This document shows positions 1 to 10,976 of a DNA stretch of 64,000 bases, piece after piece. Source of the stretch: Thelonectria olida (lineage: Eukaryota; Ascomycota; Sordariomycetes; Hypocreales; Nectriaceae); contig JAGPYM010000009.1 of NCBI GenBank assembly GCA_020736575.1, positions 62,001 to 126,000 of the forward strand, read 5' to 3'. The notes under the pieces are model-generated. The model searched no databases and was not told the origin of the DNA. It saw nothing but the letters and a program-made list of their open reading frames with translations. The translations under genes were made by a program, and so were the position numbers. How positions within the stretch are numbered: position 1 is the stretch's first letter; the number at the start of each line of letters is the position of its first letter.

Positions 1-682
1 GTTAGCAGGGCACCTATTGGCTGCAATCCATATCCTGTCTTCAAACGGCTCTGAGGTGAAGCTAACCCGAAGATTTCGAATCGTATCAGTAGGCGGTCAC
101 TATTCCGTTCATCTACGCCACTTCTTCAGCCCGGAGGCCACTGTCGTGTCCTTCCGAAGCTCAGCCTAGGATTGAAGATACAGGTACAAGCTGTACCCTA
201 ACATGGAAATATTATATTCTGAACGTCTTCAACACGGTTCAGACAAGTAGGATCGTGCTATTACATTTTGATCCGTGGAGCAATCGGGTCTAAGGCGATA
301 GCAGATCATGACTGCTAAGCATGTCTTAACAAGCCATCTCACAATCTCATTGCAAGGCAGAAATGCCAAAAAAAAAAGGGGGGAAGTGCGAGACTGTGTG
401 GTTGCACATTACAATTGAGGCTTCGCCCCCAAGGGAGTAAAATAACAGAACCTGCAGGCAGCCAGACGAATCATGTCCCCCAAATGCCCCCCAGACCGTT
501 CTCGTGACCCTCTTAACCGCCGAGCATTACCTATGAGACCTTTTACAATGGTGGTCCAGCCTCTCTCAAAACTGCAGACTCTCGGATGGAGGAATTGCTT
601 CGCGACAAGAGAGCAGAAGGGCTACAGTCCTATGTGTCCTATCACAGACTCACCGTAGGTTCTGATAATAGGTACGCTAGGT
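1..682. other. Intergenic or decayed sequence before the ankyrin remnant
   Basis: No supportable gene was seen. The stretch ends where a readable NACHT/ankyrin C-terminal part begins. The N-terminal effector and NTPase portions expected for that family are not recognisable here in any frame, so this may be decayed coding DNA or unrelated sequence joined by rearrangement. A short A/G homopolymer lies near 368-384. Confidence 0.5.
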
Positions 683-1702
683 ATGAGCGTAGGCGACATG
701 TCACAGTCTATTTATGGCCTCGGCGGCACATCGCAGTCCATTTTTGACCTTGACTTGGAGGATGACGATGACTTCAAGAGGCGTCTCAGAACTTGGTGTG
801 GGTTGTTCGTCTCAATCCACCAGGGCAAGATTTATTTGCTTCATCAAACAGCTCGCGAGTTTCTCCTCGCAGACTCAGCCTTGCCAACAGCTGTCTCTTC
901 AGAGCTGAAGTGGCATCGCTCCATCACTACTCAAGACGCACACGCAACTCTTGCCGAGCTCTGCGTGCTCTATCTAAACCTTTTCAACTCCAATCTTGGC
1001 CTATCAGGAGGTGTTAATGGGGAAGCCGGCCACTCCTTCGATAGACAGGCCTTCTTAGAGTACTCGGCTCAAAATTGGGGTACACACTTCCGCGAGGCTG
1101 ATATCGTCGAGCACGCCACTATAACACCTTTCACTTTGAGTATTTGTGATCCGGCCTCTAGAAGCTACTCAGCATGGTTTGAAGTATATTGGAAAACCCA
1201 ATTTCGGCCATTTCCTCAGGATCTTACGAATCTTATGGCAGCGTCTTACTATGGCCATCGTGCCGTCGTCAACCTACTCATCGAGAAGGGCGCCCACATC
1301 GAGGCGAAGGACATGAGCTACGGTCAGACGCCGCTAATGTGGGCCGTCGAAGGGGAACATGAGACTGTCATCAAGCTGCTGCTGGAGAAGGGCGCCGACA
1401 TCGAGGTGAAGGACGATGCTGGTCAGACGTCGGTATCTGGGGCAGCCGTACGGGGGCATGAGACTGCGGTCAAGCTGCTGCTCGAGAATGGCGCCGACAT
1501 TGAGGCGACGGACCATTTTGGTCATACGCCGCTAATTTTGGCCGCCTCTCAGGGGCATGAGACTACGGTCAAGCTACTGCTCGAGAAGGGCGCTGACATT
1601 AATGCAAGGGATATCGGATGTTGCACACCACTATCGTGGGCTACTAATAGGGGACATGGGGCTGTTGCTAAGCTTCTGCTCGAGAAGGGTGCTGATTCCT
1701 AG
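683..1702 (+). pseudogene. NACHT-ankyrin (NLR-like) remnant, truncated at both ends
   Basis: The open frame gives 339 residues. The first third resembles the winged-helix end of fungal NACHT proteins: acidic DLDLEDDDDF, then CGLFVSIHQGKIYLLHQTA and REFLL at about residues 39-61. Five 33-residue ankyrin repeats follow (about 184-339) with LLLEKGADIE-type helices. There is no P-loop or effector domain. The stop falls inside a repeat: after GADS* the same frame continues V-K-D and then a second stop, as in intact units (GADIEVKD), which points to a nonsense mutation. Related proteins act in nonself recognition and heterokaryon incompatibility. Whether a short transcript is still made cannot be told. 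A gene whose 5' exons lie outside the window is the alternative. Confidence 0.65.
1234..1702 (+). repeat. Five tandem ankyrin units of about 99 bp
   Basis: Units of about 99 bp share long near-identical stretches at DNA level, for example around CATGAGACT and AAGCTGCTGCT, in addition to protein similarity. This suggests recent duplication or gene conversion among repeats, as is common in fungal NLR repeat arrays. The last unit is cut by the premature stop. Confidence 0.7.
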
Positions 1703-1895
1703 GTAAAGGATTAATGAGGGCGGCATCTAACCGCAGGAGCCAACAAATAAGTGCCATGAGGAAGAGGTTACTTGCACTGGGTTTATCATTTACTACTGTA
1801 AGAGATTAGTAATTGATCTAGTGTATTGGATAATGGATCCTTGACTGTCCCGCACGAATCTCTCCCTGAAGAAATAGAAGAATGCAACGGCCTTC

Positions 1896-3004
1896 CTAAG
1901 CAGCACCTACAGCGTCTACTAACTCAAAGACCAACTTCCATACATCCCCCAGCCGGGTATTGTCTCCCGCAAGCCCTCCATGAACAACAACGTCATCCCC
2001 ATCCCTGCCTTTGAAAACATCTGCATCAAACCAACCTCTGGCAGCCGGCACCGCATCTCCGGAAATCGACACCTTAGTCCACTCTGCGCCCTGTAGATCA
2101 AATGCCCACACGTCGCTCAGCATCTTTCCAGCTCCAGCATGACCAAGCGCAGAAGGATCTCGCTCTCCAAACATGGTCACCAAGGCATCCTGCCCTGCTG
2201 GTGTCTTGATGACCAGAAGAGTGGCAACGCTGCGCGCCCCAGGACCATGAATACCATCAGGCTCGAATTTCAGTGTTTGCCATGTGTTGGAGCCAGTGTC
2301 GTAAGTGTCCAGCTCCCCGCCTTGTTCGCTATTGCCGTCAAAGCCACCCATTCGGTACAGCTTCCCCTGGCAAAACGCAATTGACGTTCCTCCACGTGCA
2401 GGGCCAGGGGCGGCAGGGAGCTCAGTCCAGGTATGAGCCTCAGTGTCAAAGGCCCAGAGGTCGGAGAGCCTCCCTTGTGCAGGACACCCGGCGTGAAGGT
2501 AGATAGTTTTCTTGCCGTCGGATGCCATCGCATGGTAGCTTCGAGATTCGGGATACGCAACCGACTTGACGCGGATCAAGTCCCACTTGGCAGTAGACGG
2601 TGTGTATCGCCAAAGGTCTCCTTTTTCATCGACAGGATCCATAGCTACGCCTCCACGGCCGGAGAACAGCCAGATGTGGTCGTTGATGGTCACGCTAGCT
2701 GTGCCAACTCGGGGAGATGGGGCCAAGTCTGGTGTTGGAAGCGTTTCTACCTTGACTTCTCGGGTGCAAAAGTTAGCACTTGTTTACGATGAAGAGAGAG
2801 CGACTCTGAGACGGGCTTGACATTACCTTCTGATACCTCTGGGCTGAGGTCAATGACATCGACTCGATTGTCGACAGGTTGTCGGGGCAGAAGCTCGCCA
2901 CCAAAGATGCATGCCTTGGAGGAGACGATGGATAAGACTTGAGAAGAGCGCTGAAGCCGAGCACTCGAGACGAGGCGTACCCAAGATGCGGAAAGACCAG
3001 TCAT
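1896..3004 (-). CDS. Kelch-repeat beta-propeller protein
   Basis: Two exons (3004-2827 and 2755-1896) joined across a 71-nt GTAATG...AG intron with a GCTAAC branch site give 345 residues. Six or so kelch blades are visible, with motifs such as ACIFGGELL, DHIWLFSGRGG, RSYHAMAS, GKLYRMGGFDG and VVVHGGLAGDNTRLGDVW. There is no signal peptide, membrane segment or BTB/F-box partner domain. The closest family I know is the small kelch/galactose-oxidase-like group that includes nitrile-specifier-like proteins; a substrate cannot be assigned. It is transcribed away from a Zn2Cys6 regulator, sharing a 484-bp promoter, which hints at co-regulation (inference). Confidence 0.85.
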
Positions 3005-3488
3005 GATTGTGGACAGGAGGTGTTGTAAGTTGGCGGATTGATTGTCCTCAGTTGACCACGGCGGCCCGGGGTATTAATAGACAAATCCATTGCTTCTCAG
3101 GTGAGAGTTCAGAGATCATGCCGCACGATTGGTTGAGCATCCGAGAGCATAAATGGCTCAGGATGTATGGAAAAGCACGAGTACGAAGATGAAGTCGATA
3201 ATGGTGAAGGCCTCTACAATATCTGATTGGCTGCTGATTCAAGTCGACCTTATGTAATCGGAGATGGTTTCCGATTAGTCATGTCCTAAATTAGCCCTAT
3301 TGGTCGGCCTAATCCTGAGCTAGAAGAGTTTAAGGGTTAGCGCATCTGTCATCTCACGGCCGATCCCGGGCCGACGGTCGACAACCACAACTCAAGACTC
3401 CATGACCTCAACATGAATATTTTACTGCCTGCATGCCTTGCAACTAAAAGCCTAGTTACATGGTTTTTTCCTTCAGATACTCGGTACC
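3005..3488. promoter_or_regulatory. Shared divergent promoter of kelch gene and Zn2Cys6 regulator
   Basis: A 484-bp interval lies between two divergent start codons. No CGG-spaced inverted pair that would clearly bind a Zn2Cys6 dimer was picked out by eye; CGG triplets occur near 3060 and 3358. The region is otherwise AT-rich with no gene. Confidence 0.45.
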
Positions 3489-5789
3489 ATGGCACCGAAA
3501 CGAGCATGTGACGTATGCTACAAAAGAAAGGCATGTTTCACCCGAACCGAACTATCCCGACTCCTCTCGCTGTGCCCTCCTTAATCAAACGACTTGTTCT
3601 TTAGTTTCATCTTTTTGACCCTCCTCATAGATCCAATGCTCTATTCCCAACCCCCGTGCCTCCTGTAACTGGTGTAGTCACCACGACCTGGCGTGTACCT
3701 TTACTAGAACGAAGAGAAACAAGTCGGTTGCATGAAGAGTTCGCATTGTTTTTCTACTAATTACCCTAGGTCAAACTCACCCGACATCCAACAACTCCTC
3801 CGTCGTATTGAGCATCTTGAGAATGCTCTAGACCTAGCTCATAAAACCGCTCAATGTCAGCCATCCCATCAGGTCGCTCACAACTCTCCAGAGTTCACTG
3901 CTCTCATTACAAATAATGACTCTCCTCGACACTCATCCTCGACCCTCTCCGCTACCCATTCTTCCACCACTGAATCTAATTTACTCCCCCTCCTCTCCTC
4001 TCCAGGAACCGGCTGCCATCTCGCCAGCCTCCCTTCCGGGCGAATTCCATTCTCCGGAAGCGACTTGGGACAAAATTGGTACTACAAGGGAATGCCCGTT
4101 GTCTCTGAACGGGGTCAAGCATGGATCTCGTCAAAGACCGGGCAAGAGTTTACTTTCGACAAATTCAATCTATTTGGTAATAATCAACTTGGAGTCCTTC
4201 CCTCAACTTTCCCATCTCTCCTAAGGCACATCTCCTCGCCAGAGGTATGGGAGATGCCTGATAAATCCGTTGCTCAAATCATGGTCGATACTCTCTTCAC
4301 CTCTTCCTTTCAACTCTTTTTCCCCGTCCTAGACCAATATCTTTTTAAAGAGACTATCGAAATGTCGTATGGGCCATGCAACGTGCCACTATCGCGGGAA
4401 CATGTGTCGGCCAGAGCTTGCGTCCTCGCCGCTCTTTCTTTGACTTTTCACATCACGAGAGCCAACGAATCCACTTCTGGTTCTGCTTCCTTTTCTTCCT
4501 TCCAGAGTGATGTCTATGCTGCTAAAGCGCAGGCTCTTCTGGGGCTAATCAGCGGAGACGCAAGCTTGGTCAGGCTCCAGACTGTGCTCATGTTGGTAAG
4601 CTCATCTAGATACATTTTGGTTCACAACGCCCACGATGTAAGCTTATTCCGGTTGCTAGAGAAAACGCCAAGAACTTGTTGGCCAGTGGCAGGATGCTAC
4701 ACTACTACATTCGCTTGCCTGCCGCATAGTCTGTGGTCTAGGAGGGCACCTCTTCCAGCCCACCCCTACTGATACTCCACTGTCCCGTCAAAAACGCCAC
4801 ACTCGCTCGCTTTTCTGGCTGTGCTACATAACGGACCAAGATATTTCGCTTCGATCTGGGCATCATCCTCTCCTTACCGAGGAGTATTGTGATCTCATCC
4901 TGCCCAGCTATGAGGGTTCGCCTAGCTCAGATGAAGCTGTCGGCACAAGAAGCTTTAGCTCTGAGCAGTCCATCTCTCACCTTCCAGGATATCTTCGCTT
5001 AAGCCTGCTTAAAGAGAAAGCACACCGAATGCTCTATTCACCCCGGGCGTTCAGCATCACCGACAGTCAGCTTCTGCTCCGCATTCGCCAGCTAGACAGC
5101 GAGCTCGAAATTTGGCGAATATCGGTTCCCATCGAGATCCGACCCAAACTTTCCGTTGCTCCGGGCCATCTTGTGCTCGCGGCTGAGATGGACCTTGCTC
5201 GAAGCATGCAACGCATCAAGCTGCAACTCGAGTATCACTATCTCCTAACGGTTATCCACACGACGGTAAGAAGATGCGGCTCTTTCTGTGCTGAAAATGT
5301 CAAGATGCCCGAGGATCTCCATGTTGTTGTGCACTCAAGCGTCGACCTTGCCTTGGAGGCTAGCCGCTCAACACTCTCGTGGTTGAATGGCCCATCTGCT
5401 GCGCTGGCAGAAGAGGCATTTTGGTGAGTTGATAATCTATTATTTGTTACTATATCAGGCCCCTTCCTCTTTCGCATCCTTTCAATGCTAAAGCTGTCAG
5501 CAGGCCAATTGTCTTCTATCCCATCGTGGCGGCCATGTCGTTGTTCGTCAATATTCTTATACACCCTCTTGTTGCACAAGCGAAAATTGATCTTCAGCTT
5601 GTGGCATCAGCGGCCGCCATAATTCGTGACCTGTCCATACGCACTGCTTTTCGCGGCGAAGCAGCGCAAGTGCATGAGCTCCAGGGGTTTGTGCGGGAGT
5701 TGGCACGACTCGGAGACCACGCCATCTCAAGGGCGAAGGGAGAGGAAGAAAAGAAGTTTCAGCCGAGCGTCTACCTACAGCGGATCTGA
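3489..5789 (+). CDS. Zn2Cys6 transcription factor with fungal-specific TF domain
   Basis: Five exons (3489-3530, 3631-3722, 3770-4595, 4660-5423, 5504-5789) give 669 residues with all phases closing. The zinc cluster begins MAPKRACDVCYKRK, crosses intron 1, then continues IQCSIPNPRASC and NWCSHHDLAC: six cysteines in C-x2-C-x6-C-x8-C-x2-C-x6-C spacing. A leucine-rich helix (QQLLRRIEHLENAL) follows. The middle-homology domain carries RSLFWLCYITDQDISLR, HPLLTEEYCDL and a late EEAFWPIVFYP segment. Intron 1 has a GC donor (GCATGT), which breaks a simple ORF reading of the finger. It is a nuclear DNA-binding regulator; targets are unknown. Neighbours are a divergent kelch gene and a downstream acyltransferase. 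The final splice (acceptor at 5503) was chosen because it restores the usual FW-P-I-V context. Confidence 0.88.
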
Positions 5790-7289
5790 TTCCCGATCCA
5801 TCCTCTAAATTATATTTCGCCAAGCAGCCCTCGGCAGTTATGTGATGGGTTTGAGTGCCGCAGTGCCACATTCAGCCCACAATCGTAGCCATCGGTCATT
5901 CATTGCCTTGTACGCTCAGTGCACATTTCCCGAGGTTTGGAGTCCCATCACCTCAGGGATCCCCGATAGCATGCTTGAAACAATTCAATGATTTATTCTT
6001 AACCCTCATGTCCATAGAAGAGCCGATGGCTTTCCGTCGCGTGCATAGGGTGGTGTCTGTCGGATGCCCTTCATTCCAAGTGAATATGTGACGGGGCGAG
6101 CTTGACGCATCCAGAGACAGCCTCGGTCATTGTGCCGGAGAATTCTTGTTGCCCCAAAACCACGCTGAAGACGAGACAACGAAGACGGGACACTTCGAGA
6201 ACGACGACTTGGCGCCTGGCCTCGGACTAGGCCAGGCCAAAAGCATGTCTCAAACCTTCGCACTGGAATGCCATGCGGCGTAATTTCCGTAACCGCGATG
6301 TCTCACTGCAAGAATGATTCAAGCGTATCAAGCAAGGTGAGACCCAACCAGTTGTTAGTGCAAGCCGGCCCCCTGAATTGGTCACGCTTCATGTGTCGAC
6401 GAGGCGGGAGCCAAAGTCCCATTCCTCAGCCATGGCAGTTCCCAAGAATGTGATGATGGTATCTTGGGCTCTAGGCTTTCTCCAAGGGCAGGCAATGGTG
6501 TCTCCTCTTCTTGATTTTACGAGGTTTTCTTTTTCTTGCCGAGAGTTCATGACCTTGCCGAGCCGCCGAGAGGACTTCAGCTGGTATTTCTAGGGCGCTT
6601 TGTCTACTTTTGCATGCCTGATAGCTCCTTTCATCGGCCTCTTGCCTGCAGTGCGTTGGCAAATGCCAAGTGTTACGCACCCAGACTTGACTTGGACGGA
6701 ACGAGTCATGGCTGATGATATAAACGCCACCGGGGAGCAATCCTTACGAATACGGCATTCATCCTCCCAGTGGACCTATCAAACGATAATGCCATGCAAA
6801 GTGCCGAAAGCCAAAGCCTATCCCCACGATAGGTGCCCCCGAGGGCCGAGACCACAGCATAGACGAGACATGTCCATGGCAAACGGGCAGAATACCATAT
6901 AACCAAGAACACCAATTACAGAAGCAAGGCACATATCTAAGCCCAATCAACATTCACAAATAGACTCGGGTCCCAAGCCTTGTGGGATTCCCGTCCATAT
7001 CTGTGCAACACACCCGTGTCGTCTGGCCCTGCTTCCCGCATATGAGCATTCGAGCCACAAGCATCCCCCATACATAGACACTGAGAGATATTATATCCCG
7101 ATCACTACCTTTACATATCATCTCCTCAATGTGTCTTTCAATCCCATACTCCTCGAGGCACCTCTCGCCCCTGAAATCCACAAAGCACGACGACAGCAGC
7201 AAGCACCACAGCAAGTCCGCCTATTCAAAACTCCCCCAGGACAACCTCCTGTGCTTTCGAATCGCCCTTCTTTCGGCAAGCATTTCAGC
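5790..7289. other. Intergenic region before the acyltransferase
   Basis: About 1.5 kb with no recognisable gene on either strand; short open frames show no family motifs or believable intron structures. The last few hundred bases are the likely acyltransferase promoter and leader. Confidence 0.5.
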
Positions 7290-8832
7290 ATGGATACTTT
7301 AAACTGCTTTGGGCAGAAGCCCAGAAGAGCACCGCCGTCCAAGGAGGAATCCGATGATGTGTTCCCCGTCTACTCATCCGACGACAATTCGATATACAGG
7401 AAAATCATGATCACCTGGACTCTTCGCTTCGACGATGTGCTCGACCCCGACATGCTGTACGGCTCGTTGACTCGGCTTCTCTCGACCGGCAGCTGGCGCA
7501 AGCTCGGGGGCAGGCTTCGGTTGAACGTAAGCAACAAACACCAACACATCCCATGGTGGCGTTACATGCTGATCAATGCAGTCGGAGGGGAAACTCGAGC
7601 TTCACGTCCCCAAAGAGTTCACCCCCGAACGACCAGCCGTCCGCTTCTCCCGCCAGCCCATCGACACCCTCATCGACCAGCACCCTCTCGCCGGCCAGCT
7701 CCCAAAAGCCACCGACAACGAGCCCTCCATGCACCTCGGCCCCATGACCTTTCGACGCTTCAACGCCCGGCCAGACGCGCCAGCCTGTCTCGACGACTTG
7801 CTGCACAGCGACGAGCCGCAGCTTTCGGTCCATGTCACGTCGTTCAAGAACGCAACCCTCGTCGCGCTGGCGTGGCCGCACACAATGACGGGAGCCATCG
7901 GCCTCGCCGCGCTCATGAATGCCTGGTCGCTGACCCTCGCGGGCCGAGGGGACGAGGTTTCTCAGCTCCAGGGCGTCTGGGAAGATCTCCTCGGCGAAGC
8001 AGAGACGCGCTCCGACCCTGATCAAGAGCCGTATCTGTTGGCCAGCAAGGAAGTCAAGGGTCTCAGGCTGCTGAGATTTGGTCTGAACTACTGGTGGAAA
8101 ACCGTCCGCGCTCCAAAGCGCGAGCATCGAGTCTTCTATCTGCCCGCTTCCTTCATCTCCCAGCTGCACCAACGTGCACTGGACGACCTGAAAAAGTCTT
8201 CGGGCGAGTCGCCGTTCATCAGCGAGGGCGACGTGCTCTGTGCCTGGGCTACGCGAATAGTCGCCAAGCAGCGAGGAAAGCGCCGGCCGATTCTCACGCT
8301 CAACATCTTTGACATCCAGTCGCGCCTCAAGTCCGTCTTCAAGCCGGAGCCAGCTTACGTGCAAAACACTTCATTCAGGGCCCTCTCCTTCTTCTCGGCC
8401 AAGGAAGCATCGGATGCGACGTTTGGAGAGACGGCGTACAAGTTCCGCGAGGCCATCGCACAGCAATCGACCGAGCAGCAGATCCTCGCCCAGTTGCGCT
8501 TCTCGAGGGCGGCTGAGAAAGCCGGGCGCCCGTTGGTGTTCGGCGAGCCAAACGAGTCTCTGCTGCTCATCACCAACTGGACCAAAGCGAATTTCTACAA
8601 CGTCATCGACTTTGCTCCGGCCGTGGTCGATAGCGGTGCGTGTGCGGAGAAGCGGCCGGTTCCCAAGGGGAAGATATCGTTTCACCATTCGGAGACTCCG
8701 GCGCAGAATCCAACAGGAAACAACGTGTTTGGTATTTTGGGCAAGGATCACAAGGGGAACTACTGGGTGTGTTCGTCGTTCTTGGCTGACAGCTGGGCAG
8801 AGTTGGAGGAAGAGATTAAGCAGTCCTCATGA
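7290..8832 (+). CDS. BAHD-type acyltransferase (trichothecene 3-O-acetyltransferase-like)
   Basis: Two exons (7290-7526, 7582-8832) around a 55-nt intron give 495 residues, the usual size for the transferase family PF02458. The N-terminal block has ITWTLRFDD and SLTRLLSTGSWRKLGGRLR; the centre has VALAWPHTMTGAIGL, aligned with the HxxxD motif but with Gly in the Asp position; the C-terminal block NWTKANFYNVIDFAP stands where DFGWG is normally found. The catalytic His is present. Members move acyl groups from CoA to hydroxyls or amines of secondary metabolites in the cytosol. With only a regulator and kelch gene nearby, the substrate is unknown. The Asp loss could alter or remove activity, as this residue is usually structural. 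Confidence 0.85.
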
Positions 8833-9443
8833 CGGCTTCTTCTGGCAGAGGGGGTGGCTTTGAGGTGAGGTTTCAGAAGTCGAGAGACAGCTTATGGTCA
8901 TGGTGTCGAGTTGTATCTTATTTATGAAGATCTGTCTGTTCGAGTCGGATATCACTTGCATGCCGGCAATTCATTCATGCTCAGCCTTGCCCGACACATA
9001 TCTGAAAGCCCGTGTAGCGTTCCTCCCTATGCAGAGGTTTTCCTCGTGTAGGCAAGCGTCCACATTACATAACAGAAACACTGACTTCGTATTCTAATTG
9101 TTGGATCTCACTGCAATCCAAGGCGGGGTGCTGTGATGCTATCCATACCTCCACAGCCACACAAGCGGACCATAGTCTGAGCCATCTCGACGCTTCCGAG
9201 TTAGTCGTGTCGCTGAGCATAGCTGAAATGATACATTTTTGCCTACTTGGGTCGATAGCATGGATGGAATAAGTCATAGGTTTCATGACGTGGCAAGCTA
9301 TGCCATATCGATGGAACTATTGATGCAACGAGGCCCGCTTGCACGAAGAGTTCGTTCTAGCTTGGCGCACTTCTGTCTCAACGAGGAGTGATGAGCGCTA
9401 TCGAGTCTATTACTAAAGGCTGATGATGCCCTAGAACAATTGC
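8833..9443. other. Intergenic region
   Basis: 611 bp holding the acyltransferase 3' end and the HET gene promoter. No gene, repeat or RNA was recognised. Confidence 0.5.
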
Positions 9444-10976
9444 ATGTCCAATCCTATCCTCGGTTTTGCCGCTACAATGACTGCGCCCAAAGTTGACATC
9501 GCAGCGTCTGGAAAATGCATTCTGGAAGTCCCATTCTCCTCCCTGACCGCGCCTCCGATTTCGATTTCCTCTGCGCAACCATGTCGATTTCGACTGGTAG
9601 ACTGTAGAAGCTTCAAAGAGGGCCGCAGTCTTCGAATCCTCGAGTTCAACGAGCTCCCAGCCAGCCAATACGCGACAATCTCCTATGTATGGAGGGGTCT
9701 CCAGCCCACGGCCGATGTGGCGCAAATGATCATCGACGGCACCGATAAAAAGGGTAGGATATCCGTCGACGTGCTACGCATTGCTTGCGGAGCTTTGCTG
9801 GAGCTTGGATGCGAGCTGCTATGGGTAGACGGCCTATGCATCATCCAGGGCAACGAGACCGACAAAGGCTGGCAGATGCAGCGCATGTACGACATCTACA
9901 AGTCGTGCGCAAAGTGCCTCGTCGTCCCCGGCGGGCTCTTGAGACTCGCCGAGCTCCCAGAGGAAACGTCTTGGATCCATCGCGCCTGGACTCTCCAGGA
10001 AGCCATCGCGCCTCCATCTGCAGAATGCCTTTTCTCGTGGACGGCTGGCGAGTGCATCCTGCAGTCGAACATGTCAACCGCGGTGCACGAGGTCGAGAAG
10101 GGCGTTGCTGCGATTGCCAACATGAAGTCTTTACTCGAAACGTCCATGAGCTCGCGCTGCGCCGTCATCAAGGAAGGTGACGAAGAGGACAGCGAGACGG
10201 AGGTGGAAGTCAAGATACTCGGGAATGGCTCTCAGCTCCAGGCATTGCTCGGGGCATTGGACCTTCGAGGCGTGGCAGGCTTCGAAAACGCCGTCTGGCG
10301 CTCCTCGTTTACGCGAACGGCCAAGTATGCTGTCGACAATGTCTACGCCATCATGGGCGTCCTGGGCGTCACGCTCAACACGCTCAAGTTTGGCCAGAAT
10401 GACCGGGTCCCAGCGACAATCGAGCTGATGCAGGCCCTGTTGGACAAGGGCCATCAGGCCGAATGGCTTGCAATCGCGACCAAGATGGAGAACAACCCCA
10501 GCATCTCGACGATCCCTGTGTTCCCAGAGCCCAGTCCCGCAGGAAAGGCCGTGGTCAAGACGGAGCAGGGCGAGGTGGACGTCTCGAGTTTGATGGACGG
10601 CTGGTGGATGATCGCCGATACGCCCAAGGGAGTTCTGGACAGTGCGGGATATCTCGAGTTCAACGCGCCAGCGGCTTCAATTAAGAAAGCGTCGCCTGGA
10701 GCATCCAATCCAGACACTCGGCTTGGCGATGATGCTGACTGGGAAGTGCTGCCAACACATGAAGGCCCCTTCTATGCCGTCTTTGTTGGAACGAAGCAGC
10801 CGTATCTAAACGGCGTCGCGCCTTGGATCAGTGACCCCAACGATTGCGTTCTCATGCTGCTTGAGGAGCATCTGCCTGGGAAGTTCCATAGCATTGGATA
10901 TGTCTTTGCGTCCAAGGCTGCACTTGAGAGTCAAGCTTGGTCTGCGGCATCTTTCATGGTTGGTCCTCGGGCGTAA
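9444..10976 (+). CDS. HET-domain protein (heterokaryon-incompatibility-like)
   Basis: A single exon of 510 residues. HET-domain motifs are clear: LRILEFNELPASQYATISY followed by VW (about 64-83), LLWVDGLCIIQGNETDKG (about 132-149), MQRMYDIYKSCAKCLVV, and SWIHRAWTLQEA (about 182-193). The C-terminal half has no recognised domain. HET proteins are cytosolic and can trigger programmed cell death after nonself fusion or act in innate-like recognition. Start at 9444 is the first ATG in frame; 9477 is an alternative. Together with the ankyrin/NACHT remnant at the left end it marks the region as accessory. Confidence 0.9.
   Translation: MSNPILGFAATMTAPKVDIAASGKCILEVPFSSLTAPPISISSAQPCRFRLVDCRSFKEGRSLRILEFNELPASQYATISYVWRGLQPTADVAQMIIDGTDKKGRISVDVLRIACGALLELGCELLWVDGLCIIQGNETDKGWQMQRMYDIYKSCAKCLVVPGGLLRLAELPEETSWIHRAWTLQEAIAPPSAECLFSWTAGECILQSNMSTAVHEVEKGVAAIANMKSLLETSMSSRCAVIKEGDEEDSETEVEVKILGNGSQLQALLGALDLRGVAGFENAVWRSSFTRTAKYAVDNVYAIMGVLGVTLNTLKFGQNDRVPATIELMQALLDKGHQAEWLAIATKMENNPSISTIPVFPEPSPAGKAVVKTEQGEVDVSSLMDGWWMIADTPKGVLDSAGYLEFNAPAASIKKASPGASNPDTRLGDDADWEVLPTHEGPFYAVFVGTKQPYLNGVAPWISDPNDCVLMLLEEHLPGKFHSIGYVFASKAALESQAWSAASFMVGPRA

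Noticed and set aside
7573..8364. 263-codon minus-strand frame
   Set aside because: Antisense shadow of the acyltransferase.
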